A stretch of 31,914 nt of DNA from an uncultured Eubacteriales bacterium (GCA_934572535.1 CAKTLJ010000019.1:1-31914); one strand, 5' to 3'; shown: positions 6,659-16,125, counted from the first letter of the stretch. The notes: generated from the letters alone by a model not told the origin. Made by a program: numbers and translations.

Positions 6659-9307
6659 TCAGGGGTAGGCCTCCACCCGTTCCTTCTCCGCCGCGCGGCG
6701 GCGGCGGTCTCTGCGAACGGCCTTTTCCGCCTCGCACACCGCCAGCGGGGTCAGGGCCAGCGCCAGGACGGCCAGCCAGCAGGTCCGGTCCAGAGAGACC
6801 ACGGAAAAGGCGCTCTGCAAGGGCGGCGCCAGCAGGACGGCCAGCTGCAGGGCCAGCCCCACCAGGAAGGCCCGGTTCATGGCCCCGTTGGAGAAGACCC
6901 CCAGCCGGAGCAGGGAGGTCTCCTCGCTGCGCACGTCAAAGGCGTGGAAGAGCTGGCTGAAGGTCAGGGTGGCGAAGGCCATCGTGTTGGCCGCGACGTA
7001 GGTCCCCGTGAGATACATCCCCAGCCCGTAGGCCCCCAGGGTCAGCGCCCCCACCAGGCAGCCCTGCCAGGCCAGGCGGACAGAGAAGGCCTTGGAGAAG
7101 AGCGGCTCCTCCTTCCCCCGGGGCGGCTTCTCCATGACGGCCTCCTCCACCGCCTCCATCCCCAGGGCCAGGGCCGGCAGGGAGTCGGTCACCAGGTTCA
7201 GCCAGAGAAGCTGCACCGGGCTGAGGGGCGCGCGGGGGAAGTGGAGGAGGGTGGCCAGGAAGATGGTCAGGATCTCCCCGATGTTGCAGGAGAGCAGGTA
7301 GTGGATCGCCTTGCGGATGTTGGCATAGATCCCCCGCCCCTGCTCCACCGCCGCCACCACCGTGGCGAAGTTGTCGTCGGTGAGGATCATGTCCGCCGCG
7401 CCCTTGGCCACGTCGGTGCCGGTCTTGCCCATGGCGCAGCCGATGTCGGCGGTCTTCAGGGCGGGGGCGTCGTTCACGCCGTCCCCGGTCATGGCCACCA
7501 CGCAGCCCTTCTTCTGCCAGGCCCTTACGATGCGCATCTTGTGCTCCGGGGTCACCCGGGCGAAGACCGAGAAGGTGTCGATCTCCTCCTCCAGGGTCTC
7601 CTGGGGGAGAAAGTCCAGCCCCGGTCCGTCCACCGCCCGCTGTCCGGGGCGGAAGATGCCCACCTCCCGGGCGATGGCCACGGCGGTGTCCTTGTGGTCC
7701 CCGGTGATCATCACGGGCCGCACCCCGGCCTGGATGCAGCGGTCCACCGCCGGGCGGACCTCAGGCCGGGGCGGGTCCATCATGCCGATGAGGCCCACAA
7801 AGACCAGCTCTTGCTCCAGCTCCTCCGGGGTAAAGCGGGCGGGGCTTCCGTCCGCCTCCCGCTGGGCCACCGCCAGCACCCGGAGGGCCCGGGCGGCCAG
7901 GCGGCTGTTCTCCCGCTGGATGCTCTGCCGCTCCGCGCCGGTCAGCGGGCGGGGCCCCGCAGGCCCCAGGCTCTGCGTACACCTGGCCAGAACGGCCTCC
8001 GGCGCGCCCTTCACCGCGATGAGCGCCCGGCCTCCCTCCAGGGCATGGCAGGTGGCCATCCGCTTCCGGCTCGCGTCGAAGGGGGCCTCTCCCAGCCGGG
8101 GATAGGTCCGGTCCAGGGCGGCCTTCGGCAGCTTCTCCCCGGCGGCCAGGTTGGCGATGGCGACCTCAGTGGGGTCGCCCAGATAGGTCCCGTCCGTCCC
8201 CAGGCGAACGTCCCCGCAGAGGGTCCCCAGGGCCAAGGCCCGCTGGCGGAACGCGCCGCCCGGGGTCCAGACCTCCAAGACGGTCATCTGATTCTTGGTC
8301 AGGGTCCCGGTCTTGTCCGAGCAGATCACGCCCGCGCAGCCCAGGGTCTCCACGGCAGGCAGGCGCTTGATGATGGCGTTTCGCTTGGCCATACGGCCCA
8401 CCCCCATGGCCAGGACGATGGTGACGATGGCGGGCAGGCCCTCGGGGATGGCGGCCACCGCCAGGGCCACGGCGGTGAGGAACATGTCCAGCATATCCCG
8501 GTGCTGGAGCATCCCCACCCCGAACATCACGGCGCACACCCCCACGCAGACCAGGGAGAGGACCTTGGAGACCTCCGCCATCTTCCGCTGGAGGGGCGTC
8601 TCCCCCGGGTCCTGGTCCAGCAGCAGCCCGGCGATCTTGCCCATCTCCGTCTCCATCCCCGTGGCGGTGACGGCCACCTTGCCCCGGCCGCCGGTGATGA
8701 GCGTGCCGCCGACGACCATGTTCTTCCGCTCGGCCAGCGGAGTCTCCGGGGGCAGGCCACCGCCGCCACGCTTATGGACCGGGAGGGATTCCCCCGTCAT
8801 GGCGGCCTCGTCGGCTTGCAGCCCGGCCTCCCACAGAACGCGGCCATCGGCGGGGACGTAGTCCCCGGCCTCCAGCAGGATCACGTCCCCGGGGACCAGG
8901 CAGGCGCTCTCCACCCGCACCTCCGCCCCATCCCGGAGTGCCCGGGCCTTGGGCGCGGAGAGGGCCCGAAGGGCCTCCAGCGCCCGCCGGGCGTTGTCCT
9001 CCTGGGAGACGGAGAGGATGGTGTTAAAGGCCACGATGCCCAGGATGATGACCGCGTCCAGCCAGTCCTCCCGCCCTCCGGCAAAAAAGGACAGGGCGGC
9101 GGCCACCAGGAGGACCAGGATCATAGGGTCCTTCAACTGGGTCAGGCAGCGGCGGAGCAGCCCCGCCTGCTTCCCCTCCTCCAAGGTGTTCTCCCCGTAC
9201 TCCGCCAGACGGCGGGCGGCCTCCTGGGCCGACAGGCCCCGGTCGGGGTCGGTCTCCAGCCGCTCCACCACCCGGCGCAGGGGTTCCGTGTAAAATGCAT
9301 GGTCCAT
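6659..9307 (-). CDS. Calcium-transporting P-type ATPase (type IIA)
   Basis: This ATP-driven pump of 882 residues should export Ca2+ from the cytoplasm. The cation ATPase N-terminal domain is at 1-75, followed by the actuator loop with T-G-E-S (171-174), P-E-G-L-P in M4 (288-292), the phosphorylated Asp331 in D-K-T-G-T, and the hinge M-T-G-D-G-V-N-D-A-P. All calcium-site residues of the SERCA class are present: P-E-G-L in M4, N-I-G-E in M5 and N-L-V-T-D in M6. The Glu in M5 argues for type IIA rather than the plasma-membrane type IIB. ATG 9307 was chosen for its purine-rich RBS; the upstream 37 codons are arginine-rich and unlike the family. It is a single gene with an inverted repeat at 9331-9350 just upstream. 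Confidence 0.95.
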   Translation of the reverse strand: MDHAFYTEPLRRVVERLETDPDRGLSAQEAARRLAEYGENTLEEGKQAGLLRRCLTQLKDPMILVLLVAAALSFFAGGREDWLDAVIILGIVAFNTILSVSQEDNARRALEALRALSAPKARALRDGAEVRVESACLVPGDVILLEAGDYVPADGRVLWEAGLQADEAAMTGESLPVHKRGGGGLPPETPLAERKNMVVGGTLITGGRGKVAVTATGMETEMGKIAGLLLDQDPGETPLQRKMAEVSKVLSLVCVGVCAVMFGVGMLQHRDMLDMFLTAVALAVAAIPEGLPAIVTIVLAMGVGRMAKRNAIIKRLPAVETLGCAGVICSDKTGTLTKNQMTVLEVWTPGGAFRQRALALGTLCGDVRLGTDGTYLGDPTEVAIANLAAGEKLPKAALDRTYPRLGEAPFDASRKRMATCHALEGGRALIAVKGAPEAVLARCTQSLGPAGPRPLTGAERQSIQRENSRLAARALRVLAVAQREADGSPARFTPEELEQELVFVGLIGMMDPPRPEVRPAVDRCIQAGVRPVMITGDHKDTAVAIAREVGIFRPGQRAVDGPGLDFLPQETLEEEIDTFSVFARVTPEHKMRIVRAWQKKGCVVAMTGDGVNDAPALKTADIGCAMGKTGTDVAKGAADMILTDDNFATVVAAVEQGRGIYANIRKAIHYLLSCNIGEILTIFLATLLHFPRAPLSPVQLLWLNLVTDSLPALALGMEAVEEAVMEKPPRGKEEPLFSKAFSVRLAWQGCLVGALTLGAYGLGMYLTGTYVAANTMAFATLTFSQLFHAFDVRSEETSLLRLGVFSNGAMNRAFLVGLALQLAVLLAPPLQSAFSVVSLDRTCWLAVLALALTPLAVCEAEKAVRRDRRRRAAEKERVEAYP

Positions 9308-9330
9308 TGTCTTCCCTCTTTTCGGAATGG

Positions 9331-9350
9331 TTGTCCTTCGGATAGGACAA
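9331..9350 (-). promoter_or_regulatory. Inverted repeat upstream of the Ca2+ ATPase gene
   Basis: TTGTCCT (9331-9337) and AGGACAA (9344-9350) form perfect 7-bp arms around six bases, 24-43 bp before the ATPase start. It could be an operator or a 5'-leader hairpin. No convincing sigma-A promoter was found around it. Confidence 0.35.
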
Positions 9351-9416
9351 GGATACCGGAAGGAGGGGCTGCGAATGTGTCGCTTCCTGGGTCCCCGGAA
9401 AATTTTTGTGCCTCGC

Positions 9417-9455
9417 AAAAAGGCCCGCCGCAGGATCTTTCGATCCTGCGGCGGG
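9417..9455 (-). terminator. Intrinsic terminator after the PrsA-like foldase gene
   Basis: On the minus strand, perfect 14-bp arms (9455-9442 and 9437-9424) with a GAAA tetraloop are followed by CC and a T5 run (9421-9417). It lies 17 bp past the foldase stop codon. Confidence 0.92.
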
Positions 9456-9472
9456 TCCTCCTGGAAAAAGCG

Positions 9473-10759
9473 TTATTCTGCGGCTTCGCCCTCAGGCTCC
9501 GCGTTCTGGTCGGCCGCGCCGTCCTCGGCGGGCTGCGCCTGGGCGTCCTCCCCCTCGGCAGGGGCCTCCTCGGCAGGGGTCTCCTCTGCGGGAGTCTGCT
9601 CCTCAGCAGGGGGCTGCTCCTCGGCGGGCATTTCGGCGTCCTCGTTCTCCTCCTTGGGCTCCACGGCTTCCCGGTACGCGGTCAGCGCGGTGTAGAAGTC
9701 CGCCGTGCTCAGCTCATCGAAGGCCTCGGTGGTCTTCACCTCTGCCTCGTCCACCCATTTCTGGACCTGCTCCTCCATCTGCTGGTTTGCCCAGCCCTCC
9801 TGGACCTCCTGGGACTCCGAGGGGTCCAGGCGCAGGATGATGTGATAGCCGTAGCGGCTCTCCACGATGCCGCTGACCTGGTTGAATTCCAGCGCCCGGG
9901 TGGTGTTCTCAAACTCCTCCACCATCTGGCCGTCGGTGAAGACATAGCCGTCGGGGTTGGCTTCCAGGCCGGTGTCCTCGCTGTTCTCGTTCATCAGCTC
10001 GTCAAACTTGGTGGACAGCTCCTCCGGGTCGGTGATGCCCTGAAGCTCGGCCAGCAGCTCCTCTGCCTTGGCCTTCTTCGCGGCGGCCTCCTCGGCGGGC
10101 AGGTCCTCGCCGGTCTCCGCGTTCTTGGTCATCAGCAGAATGTGCTTGGCGCACAGCAGGTCCTGGTCCTGGGCATACTGGGCCAGCTCCTCGGTGGTGG
10201 GGGCCTTCTCGCCGCCGTCGCGGAACATGCCATCCATCATGTGGGTGTACAGGACCCCCACGGAGCTCAGGCGCTCCATGCCCTCGTCGGTGATGAGCAT
10301 GGTCTTCAGCCAGGTCTCGTACTCCTTGTCGCCGCCCAGCTGCTCCTTGGCGGAGGCCAGGTCGGCCTCGTAGGCGCTCTTGTCCTCGGAGGACATGGTG
10401 TAGCCGCCCTCCGCAGCCTTGGCGGAAACGATGTTGTACAGAACGACCCGCTCCTTGGCCTGGTCCTTCACATAGTCGTCTATGGTGGCGTCCTCGCCCA
10501 TGGGACCGCTCCAGTCTACCTCCATGCCCATCTGGGTGTAGTAGCCCGCCACGTAGTCCACGTTCTGGGCCATCCAGAAGAAGAGGTCCTCGGCCGTCAC
10601 CTCGGCGCCGTTGACCGTCATCATCACGGTATCCTTGGTGTACTTCCCGTCAAAGGCCTCCTTGATGGGGTCTGCCCCGCCGCTGCACCCGCTGAGCAGG
10701 CTCACAGACAGCCCCACGGCCAGAGCCGCGCTCAAAACGCTTCGCATGATCTTTCTCAT
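9473..10759 (-). CDS. PrsA-like foldase lipoprotein (peptidyl-prolyl isomerase)
   Basis: This is an extracytoplasmic folding factor for secreted proteins. The 428-residue product has a lipoprotein signal with lipobox L-L-S-G-C (lipid Cys25), a SurA/PrsA-type N-terminal chaperone region (about 35-195) and a parvulin PPIC domain (about 200-312), opening with C-A-K-H-I-L-L-M and closing with S-R-Y-G-Y-H-I-I-L-R. The last 60 residues (about 368-428) are a low-complexity tail of Pro, Ala and Glu with repeated P-A-E-E units, absent from Bacillus PrsA. The start at 10759 has AAGGAG at the right distance and gives the signal peptide directly; the open frame extends 27 codons further. It has its own promoter (10847-10875) and terminator. 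PrsA is known to assist secreted enzymes; clients here could include the SLH proteins and the metalloprotease (inference). Confidence 0.9.
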   Translation of the reverse strand: MRKIMRSVLSAALAVGLSVSLLSGCSGGADPIKEAFDGKYTKDTVMMTVNGAEVTAEDLFFWMAQNVDYVAGYYTQMGMEVDWSGPMGEDATIDDYVKDQAKERVVLYNIVSAKAAEGGYTMSSEDKSAYEADLASAKEQLGGDKEYETWLKTMLITDEGMERLSSVGVLYTHMMDGMFRDGGEKAPTTEELAQYAQDQDLLCAKHILLMTKNAETGEDLPAEEAAAKKAKAEELLAELQGITDPEELSTKFDELMNENSEDTGLEANPDGYVFTDGQMVEEFENTTRALEFNQVSGIVESRYGYHIILRLDPSESQEVQEGWANQQMEEQVQKWVDEAEVKTTEAFDELSTADFYTALTAYREAVEPKEENEDAEMPAEEQPPAEEQTPAEETPAEEAPAEGEDAQAQPAEDGAADQNAEPEGEAAE

Positions 10760-10846
10760 GGTTGTATCTCCTTTTTCATCGGTGGGCCCGCGCGCTTCCC
10801 TTCGGGATCTCGCGGGGTCTTGGCGTAGTCTTTTCCACAATCGGTT

Positions 10847-10875
10847 ATTTTACCATGGTTTCGGGCCTCTGGCAA
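10847..10875 (-). promoter_or_regulatory. Sigma-A promoter of the foldase gene
   Basis: On the minus strand TTGCCA (10875-10870) and TAAAAT (10852-10847) are 17 bp apart, about 88 bp upstream of the start codon at 10759. Confidence 0.72.
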
Positions 10876-10975
10876 CCAGTTTACCCGCCTTTGCCGCATT
10901 GTTAAAAGTTTCTTAAAGATTCTTTTCTTTTTCCGCAAAAATCTAGGAAAAACTGATGCAAAAACTCGTTTTATT

Positions 10976-10984
10976 TGATATAAT
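10976..10984 (+). promoter_or_regulatory. Extended -10 promoter of prs
   Basis: TATAAT (10979-10984) is preceded by TG one base upstream (10976-10977), a textbook extended -10 element, while no good -35 box exists at 16-18 bp. The start site would be near 10991, giving a leader of about 70 bases before the prs start at 11064. Together with the divergent foldase promoter it accounts for this 304-bp gap. Confidence 0.68.
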
Positions 10985-11063
10985 GAGGCCCAAGGAAGGG
11001 TGCCCAGCCGCTTCGGCCGGGTTGCATAATGGAAAAATACTGTGATCGAGAGGGATGTTTACG

Positions 11064-12023
11064 ATGATTTCTCATGGCAAGGATCTGAAGATCTTCTGCG
11101 GTAACTCCAACCGCAAACTGGCTACGGCCATTTGCAAGGAGCTGGGTCTGCCCCTGGGCAACTCCGAATGTAAGAACTTCGCCGACGGCGAATGCTCCGT
11201 TTCCATCTACGAGACCGTTCGCGGCTCCGATGTGTTCATTATCCAGTCCACCTGCGCGCCCGTCAACGACAACCTGATGGAGCTGCTGGTGATGATCGAC
11301 GCCTTCAAACGGGCCTCCGCCGGCCGGATCACCGCCGTGATCCCCTACTTCGGCTACGCCCGGCAGGACCGCAAGGCCAAGCCCCGCGATCCCATCTCCG
11401 CCAAGCTGGTGGCCAACATGCTCACCACCGCCGGGGCGGACCGCGTGCTGACCATGGACCTCCACGCAGCCCAGATCCAGGGCTTCTTCGATATCCCCGT
11501 GGACAACCTGCTGGGCAGCCCCCTCTTCGTGGAGTACTTCACCCAGCGCTTCGGGGACGACACCGAAAACACCATGGTCGTCTCCCCCGACGTCGGCTCC
11601 GTGGCCCGCGCCCGCGCCTTCGCCCAGAAGCTGCACATGAACATGGCCATCGTGGACAAGCGCCGCCAGAAGGCCAACCAGTCCGAGGTCATGAGCATCA
11701 TCGGCGACGTGACCGGCAAGCGGGTCATCCTGCTGGACGACATGGTGGACACCGCCGGTTCCCTGTGCGGCGCGGCCAAGGCCCTGGTGGAGATCGGCGG
11801 CGCGACCGAGGTGTACGCCTGCGCGTCCCACGGCGTCCTGTCCGGCCCCGCGATCGAGCGCATTGAGGAAAGCGTCATCAAGGAAGTCCTCTTCCTCGAC
11901 ACCATTCCCGTAAAAGAAGGCGTCAAGTGTGATAAGATCAAGTATCTCTCCGCCGGCCACATGCTGGCTGACGCCATCAGCTTCATCTATCACGAGGATT
12001 CCGTTTCTCGTCTGTTCGTGTAA
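11064..12023 (+). CDS. prs: Ribose-phosphate pyrophosphokinase (PRPP synthetase)
   Basis: This enzyme makes 5-phosphoribosyl-1-pyrophosphate from ribose 5-phosphate and ATP, for nucleotide, histidine, tryptophan and NAD synthesis. The product of 319 residues matches the family length. It shows the ATP-binding loop (D-R-K-A-K-P-R-D-P-I-S), the Mg site D-L-H-A-A-Q-I-Q-G-F-F-D, V-V-S-P-D-V-G-S, and the PRPP signature V-I-L-L-D-D-M-V-D-T-A-G-S. I chose ATG 11064 over the in-frame ATG at 11055 because GAGAGGG ends right at 11054: it gives nine bases of spacing for 11064 and none for 11055. The gene heads a block with pth and mfd as in many Firmicutes; the ribosomal ctc gene that lies between prs and pth in Bacillus is missing. 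A terminator follows. Confidence 0.96.
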   Translation: MISHGKDLKIFCGNSNRKLATAICKELGLPLGNSECKNFADGECSVSIYETVRGSDVFIIQSTCAPVNDNLMELLVMIDAFKRASAGRITAVIPYFGYARQDRKAKPRDPISAKLVANMLTTAGADRVLTMDLHAAQIQGFFDIPVDNLLGSPLFVEYFTQRFGDDTENTMVVSPDVGSVARARAFAQKLHMNMAIVDKRRQKANQSEVMSIIGDVTGKRVILLDDMVDTAGSLCGAAKALVEIGGATEVYACASHGVLSGPAIERIEESVIKEVLFLDTIPVKEGVKCDKIKYLSAGHMLADAISFIYHEDSVSRLFV

Positions 12024-12045
12024 GCTGCATTTTTCGATGCCCACA

Positions 12046-12082
12046 GAAGGCGGAGCCACGCTCCGCCTTCTTTTCTCCTTTT
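12046..12082 (+). terminator. Intrinsic terminator after prs
   Basis: Perfect 11-bp arms (12046-12056 and 12060-12070) with a three-base loop and then TTTTCTCCTTTT. No clear promoter lies between it and pth at 12109, so pth-mfd may depend on read-through or on a promoter I could not recognise. Confidence 0.9.
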
Positions 12083-12108
12083 ATCCTTATCGCAGGAGGT
12101 AGTCCCCT

Positions 12109-12702
12109 ATGTTTTTCTCCAAACGTCCCGGACCGGTGGAGTGGCTGGTGGTCGGCCTGGGCAATCCCGGCCCCAAGTATGACTGGACCCGCCACAACAT
12201 GGGCTTTCTGGTCATCGACGCGCTGGCGGAACGAGAAAAGATCCCCGTCCAGCGCCTCAAGTACAAGGCCCTCACCAACACCGCCGTCCTCGGCGGCCAG
12301 TCGGTCCTCCTCATGAAGCCCACCACCTATATGAATCTCTCCGGAGAGTCCGTGGGGGAGGCCGCCCGGTTCTACAAGATCCCCCCGGAACGGGTCCTGG
12401 TGATCTCCGACGACGTCTCCCTGCCCCAGGGCAAGCTGCGCATCCGCCGCAGCGGCTCCGCCGGGGGGCACAACGGCCTGAAAAATATCATCTCCCACCT
12501 GGGCAGCGACCAGTTCCCCCGCGTCAAGGTGGGCGTGGGCGGCAAGCCCCACCCCGACCACGACATGGCCGACTGGGTCCTGGGCAAGTTCACCGGCCAG
12601 GACCGGAAGGTCATGGAGGAGGCCATCGCCCGGGCCGCCGACGCCGTGACCCTGCTGCTGGAGCAGGGGCCTGAGCAGGCCATGGCGAAGTTCAACGGCT
12701 GA
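12109..12702 (+). CDS. pth: Peptidyl-tRNA hydrolase
   Basis: This enzyme releases tRNA from peptidyl-tRNA that drops off stalled ribosomes. It has 197 residues, the usual bacterial length of 185-200. The family motifs are all there: V-G-L-G-N-P-G-P-K-Y near the N-terminus, T-R-H-N-M-G-F with the catalytic His, M-K-P-T-T-Y-M-N-L-S-G, and G-G-H-N-G-L-K-N-I. It starts at ATG 12109 behind an AGGAGGT site. It sits between prs and mfd, a conserved neighbourhood in Firmicutes, with mfd beginning 42 bp after its stop codon. Confidence 0.97.
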   Translation: MFFSKRPGPVEWLVVGLGNPGPKYDWTRHNMGFLVIDALAEREKIPVQRLKYKALTNTAVLGGQSVLLMKPTTYMNLSGESVGEAARFYKIPPERVLVISDDVSLPQGKLRIRRSGSAGGHNGLKNIISHLGSDQFPRVKVGVGGKPHPDHDMADWVLGKFTGQDRKVMEEAIARAADAVTLLLEQGPEQAMAKFNG

Positions 12703-12744
12703 CCCACTCCCCGATTTTCGCACTACGATCCCCAGGAGGTCTCT

Positions 12745-15700
12745 ATGTCTTCCCTATCTACCCCCATCCTCACCGGCCTGTTTTCCCGGCTGGAGGACTA
12801 TGCCCGCCTGTGGTCCGCCCTGGACCAGGGGACCACTCCGCTGGCCCTCTCCGGGCTGGCCGCCGTCCACCGGGCCCATCTGGCCGCCGCCCTCCACCGG
12901 GACACCGGCCGCCCCCTGGCCGTCCTCTGCGCCGACGACGGCGAGGCCCGCCGCATGGCGGGCGACCTGTCCGCCTTCCTGGGCGCTGACGCCCCCCTGC
13001 TCCCCGCCCGGGACTTTCAGTTCCATCCGGGCGCTGCCTCCCGCCAGTGGGAGCACCAGCGGCTGGAGGTCTTGGCTGCCCTGGACCGGGGCGACTGCCC
13101 GGCGCTGGTGGCCACCGTGGAGGGGATGCTCCAGCGGACCATCCCCCCGGACCGCTTCCGCACCGCCTGCCGCACCCTCGCCGTGGGAGAGGTCTGCGAC
13201 CTGGGCCAGCTGGCCGACTTCCTCGCCGCCGCCGGGTACACCCGCTGCGACCAGGTGGAGGGCGTGGGCCAGTTTGCCCTCCGGGGCGGCATTTTGGACG
13301 TATACACCCCCGGCCTGGACCTGCCCGTCCGCATGGAGTTCTGGGGGGACGAGATCGACTCCATGGGGCTCTTCGACCCCGTGACCCAGCGGCGCACCGC
13401 CCAGCGGGAGCGCTGCGTCCTTCTGCCCGCCGGGGAAGTCATCGGCAGCGACACCGACCCCGTGGACCTGGGCCTGCCCAGGGTCTACCGGGAGGTCGCC
13501 ACCGCCGCCGACTACCTGCCCGACAGCGCCCTGGTGGTCCTCTGCGACACCCCCCGGATCGCCGACCGGGCCAAGAGCTACACCTGGCAGCTGAACGAGG
13601 ACGTGACCCTTCTCCTGGAGCAGGGGCTGCTGGAGGGAAAGCACGCCGTCTTTGCCAAGAGCTTTGAGGCGCTCTGCGGGGACCTGGCTCCCCGGACCCT
13701 CCTCTACTTCGATTCCTTCCTCACCGGCGGCCTGCCCATCCCGCCGGCCTTCCTGCTCTCCGTCAGCGCCCGGCAGCTGGCCGGGTACGGGATCAGCTTC
13801 GAGGCCCTGGCCGAGGACTTGCAGAACTACCAGCGGCAGGACTTCTCCGTGGTGGTCCTGACCGCCAGCCGCCGGAAGGCCGACTCCCTCCAGGCCATGC
13901 TCCGGGAGAAGGGCATCCACTCCGCCGTGGACGAACGCCTCCACGACCTGCCGGAGGTCGGCCGGATCACCCTCGCCGTGGGCGGGCTGTCGGCGGGCTT
14001 TGACTACCCCGACGGGAAGTTCGCCGTTCTGGCCGAAGGGTCCGGCCCGCCCCCCAGGAAGAGCAAGCGCCGCACCGCCGCCAAGGACGCCACCCGCCAG
14101 CGCCTGGAATCCTTCACCGACCTGGCCCCCGGGGACCTGGTGGTCCACGAGCACCACGGCATCGGCCGCTTTGTGGGCATGGTGAAGATGAGCGTGGACG
14201 GCGCCGACCGGGACTACATCAAGCTCCAGTTCGCCGGGGCCGACGTGCTCTACGTCCCCGCGCTCCAGCTGGACCTGGTGAGCAAGTACATCGGCAGCGG
14301 CGACGACCCCGACCGCCGAAGGCTCTCCAAGCTGGGGGGCACGGAGTGGGAACGCTCCAAGACCAAGGCCAAAAAGGCCGCCAAGGACATGGCCAAGGGC
14401 CTCATCCAGCTCTACGCCCAGCGGCAGCGGCAGGCGGGCTACGCCTTCTCCGCCGACACCCCCTGGCAGCAAGACTTCGAGGCCCTCTTCCCCTACCCGG
14501 AGACCGACGACCAGCTCCGCTGCATCCGGGAGATCAAGGGCGACATGGAGAAGGCCATCCCCATGGACCGCCTGCTCTGCGGCGACGTGGGCTACGGCAA
14601 GACCGAGGTGGCCTTCCGCGCCATCATGAAGTGCATCCTGGAGGGCAAGCAGGCCGCCATGCTGGTGCCCACCACCGTCCTGGCCCAGCAGCACTACATG
14701 ACCGCCCTCAAGCGCTTCTCCCACTTCCCGGTGGACATCGAGATGATCTCCCGCTTCCGCACCGCCGGACAGGCCAGGGAGATCCTGCGGAAAACCACCC
14801 AGGGCGGGGTGGACCTGCTCATCGGCACCCACAAGCTCCTGGGCAAGGACATCCAGTTCAAGGACCTGGGCCTGCTGGTGGTGGACGAGGAGCAGCGCTT
14901 CGGCGTGGGCCACAAGGAAAAGCTCAAGAAGCTGGCCCACCAGGTGGACGTGCTCACCCTCTCGGCCACCCCCATCCCCCGGACCCTGAACATGGCCCTG
15001 TCGGGCCTGCGGGACATGTCCACCCTGGAGCAGCCCCCCACCAACCGTCAGCCCGTCCAGACCTACGTGCTGGAGCACGACTGGGGCGTTTTGACCGACG
15101 CCATGACCCGGGAGATCGACCGGGGCGGTCAGGTCTACTACCTCCACAACCGCACCGAGACCATCGACAAGACCGCCGCCAAAATCCGCGCCCTGCTGGG
15201 CGAGGAGGTCCGCATCGCCACCGCCCACGGCAAGCTGGACCAGGAGCAGCTGGGGGACATCATGAGCCGCATGACCGACGGGGAGATCGACGTGCTGGTG
15301 TGCACCACCATCATCGAAACGGGCATCGACCTGCCCAACGCCAACACCCTCATCATCGAGGATGCGGAGCGGCTAGGACTCTCCCAGCTCCACCAGCTCA
15401 GAGGCCGGGTCGGCCGCTCCACCCGGCGGGCCTTCGCCTACATGACTTACCGCCGGAGCAAGGTCCTCACCGAGGACCAGTCCAAGCGCCTGTCCGCCAT
15501 CCGGGAGTACGCCGCCTTCGGCTCCGGCTTCAAGATCGCCATGCGCGACCTGGAGATCCGGGGGGCCGGAAACCTTCTGGGGCCGGAGCAGTCGGGCTTT
15601 CTCATGAGCGTGGGCTACGACCTGTATCTGCGGCTTCTGGAGGAGGCCGTCCTGGAGGAGCAGGGCAAGCCCGCGGCAAAGACCACCGAATGCACGGCGG

Positions 15701-16125
15701 ACCTGCCCGTCTCCGCCGCCATCCCGGAGACGTACATCCCCGCCCCCGAGCAGCGGATGGATCTCTACCGCCGCATCGCCCGCATCCGGGACCAGGAGGA
15801 GGCCGACGACATCACCGACGAGCTGGTCGATCGCTACGGCGACCCGCCGAAGGGGGTGTCCAACCTGCTGGCCATCTCCCTGCTGCGCGCCACCGCCGCC
15901 GGGCTGGGCATCTCGGAGATCACCCAAAAGGAGTCCCTGCTGAAGCTCTCCCTGCCCCAGCCTGACTTCCAAAAGGTCGCCGCCGTCTGCGGCCTGGAGA
16001 AGTACAGGCGCCGCCTGCTCTTCTCCGCCGGGGAGAAACCCCACCTGGCCCTGCGCCTGAAAAAGGGGGACGACGTCCTCAAGCTGGCCGCCATGGTCCT
16101 GCGGGATTTTGCCGGGGCGGAGTGA
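12745..16125 (+). CDS. mfd: Transcription-repair coupling factor
   Basis: This ATP-driven translocase removes RNA polymerase stalled at DNA damage and recruits UvrA. It has 1126 residues, close to the usual 1150. Domains in order: UvrB-like N-terminal region (1-about 330), the CarD-like RNA-polymerase-interaction domain (about 455-515: P-G-D-L-V-V-H-E-H-H-G-I-G-R), and RecG-like helicase domains with Walker A G-D-V-G-Y-G-K-T starting at 613 and the D-E-E-Q box at 714. Then come the T-A-H-G-K and T-T-I-I-E-T-G-I-D motifs, Q-L-R-G-R-V-G-R-S, and the C-terminal TRCF domain. AGGAGG precedes ATG 12745. No clean terminator was seen between it and the thiolase promoter. Confidence 0.97.
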   Translation: MSSLSTPILTGLFSRLEDYARLWSALDQGTTPLALSGLAAVHRAHLAAALHRDTGRPLAVLCADDGEARRMAGDLSAFLGADAPLLPARDFQFHPGAASRQWEHQRLEVLAALDRGDCPALVATVEGMLQRTIPPDRFRTACRTLAVGEVCDLGQLADFLAAAGYTRCDQVEGVGQFALRGGILDVYTPGLDLPVRMEFWGDEIDSMGLFDPVTQRRTAQRERCVLLPAGEVIGSDTDPVDLGLPRVYREVATAADYLPDSALVVLCDTPRIADRAKSYTWQLNEDVTLLLEQGLLEGKHAVFAKSFEALCGDLAPRTLLYFDSFLTGGLPIPPAFLLSVSARQLAGYGISFEALAEDLQNYQRQDFSVVVLTASRRKADSLQAMLREKGIHSAVDERLHDLPEVGRITLAVGGLSAGFDYPDGKFAVLAEGSGPPPRKSKRRTAAKDATRQRLESFTDLAPGDLVVHEHHGIGRFVGMVKMSVDGADRDYIKLQFAGADVLYVPALQLDLVSKYIGSGDDPDRRRLSKLGGTEWERSKTKAKKAAKDMAKGLIQLYAQRQRQAGYAFSADTPWQQDFEALFPYPETDDQLRCIREIKGDMEKAIPMDRLLCGDVGYGKTEVAFRAIMKCILEGKQAAMLVPTTVLAQQHYMTALKRFSHFPVDIEMISRFRTAGQAREILRKTTQGGVDLLIGTHKLLGKDIQFKDLGLLVVDEEQRFGVGHKEKLKKLAHQVDVLTLSATPIPRTLNMALSGLRDMSTLEQPPTNRQPVQTYVLEHDWGVLTDAMTREIDRGGQVYYLHNRTETIDKTAAKIRALLGEEVRIATAHGKLDQEQLGDIMSRMTDGEIDVLVCTTIIETGIDLPNANTLIIEDAERLGLSQLHQLRGRVGRSTRRAFAYMTYRRSKVLTEDQSKRLSAIREYAAFGSGFKIAMRDLEIRGAGNLLGPEQSGFLMSVGYDLYLRLLEEAVLEEQGKPAAKTTECTADLPVSAAIPETYIPAPEQRMDLYRRIARIRDQEEADDITDELVDRYGDPPKGVSNLLAISLLRATAAGLGISEITQKESLLKLSLPQPDFQKVAAVCGLEKYRRRLLFSAGEKPHLALRLKKGDDVLKLAAMVLRDFAGAE

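Noticed and set aside
6944..10828. A 1294-codon open frame on the plus strand opposite the Ca2+ ATPase and foldase genes
   Set aside because: It runs antisense through two well-identified genes. Its translation is His/Gly/Gln-rich with no domain, a by-product of GC-rich third positions.
12754..15228. An 824-codon open frame on the minus strand opposite mfd
   Set aside because: Shadow of mfd with the same composition artefact; no family resemblance.
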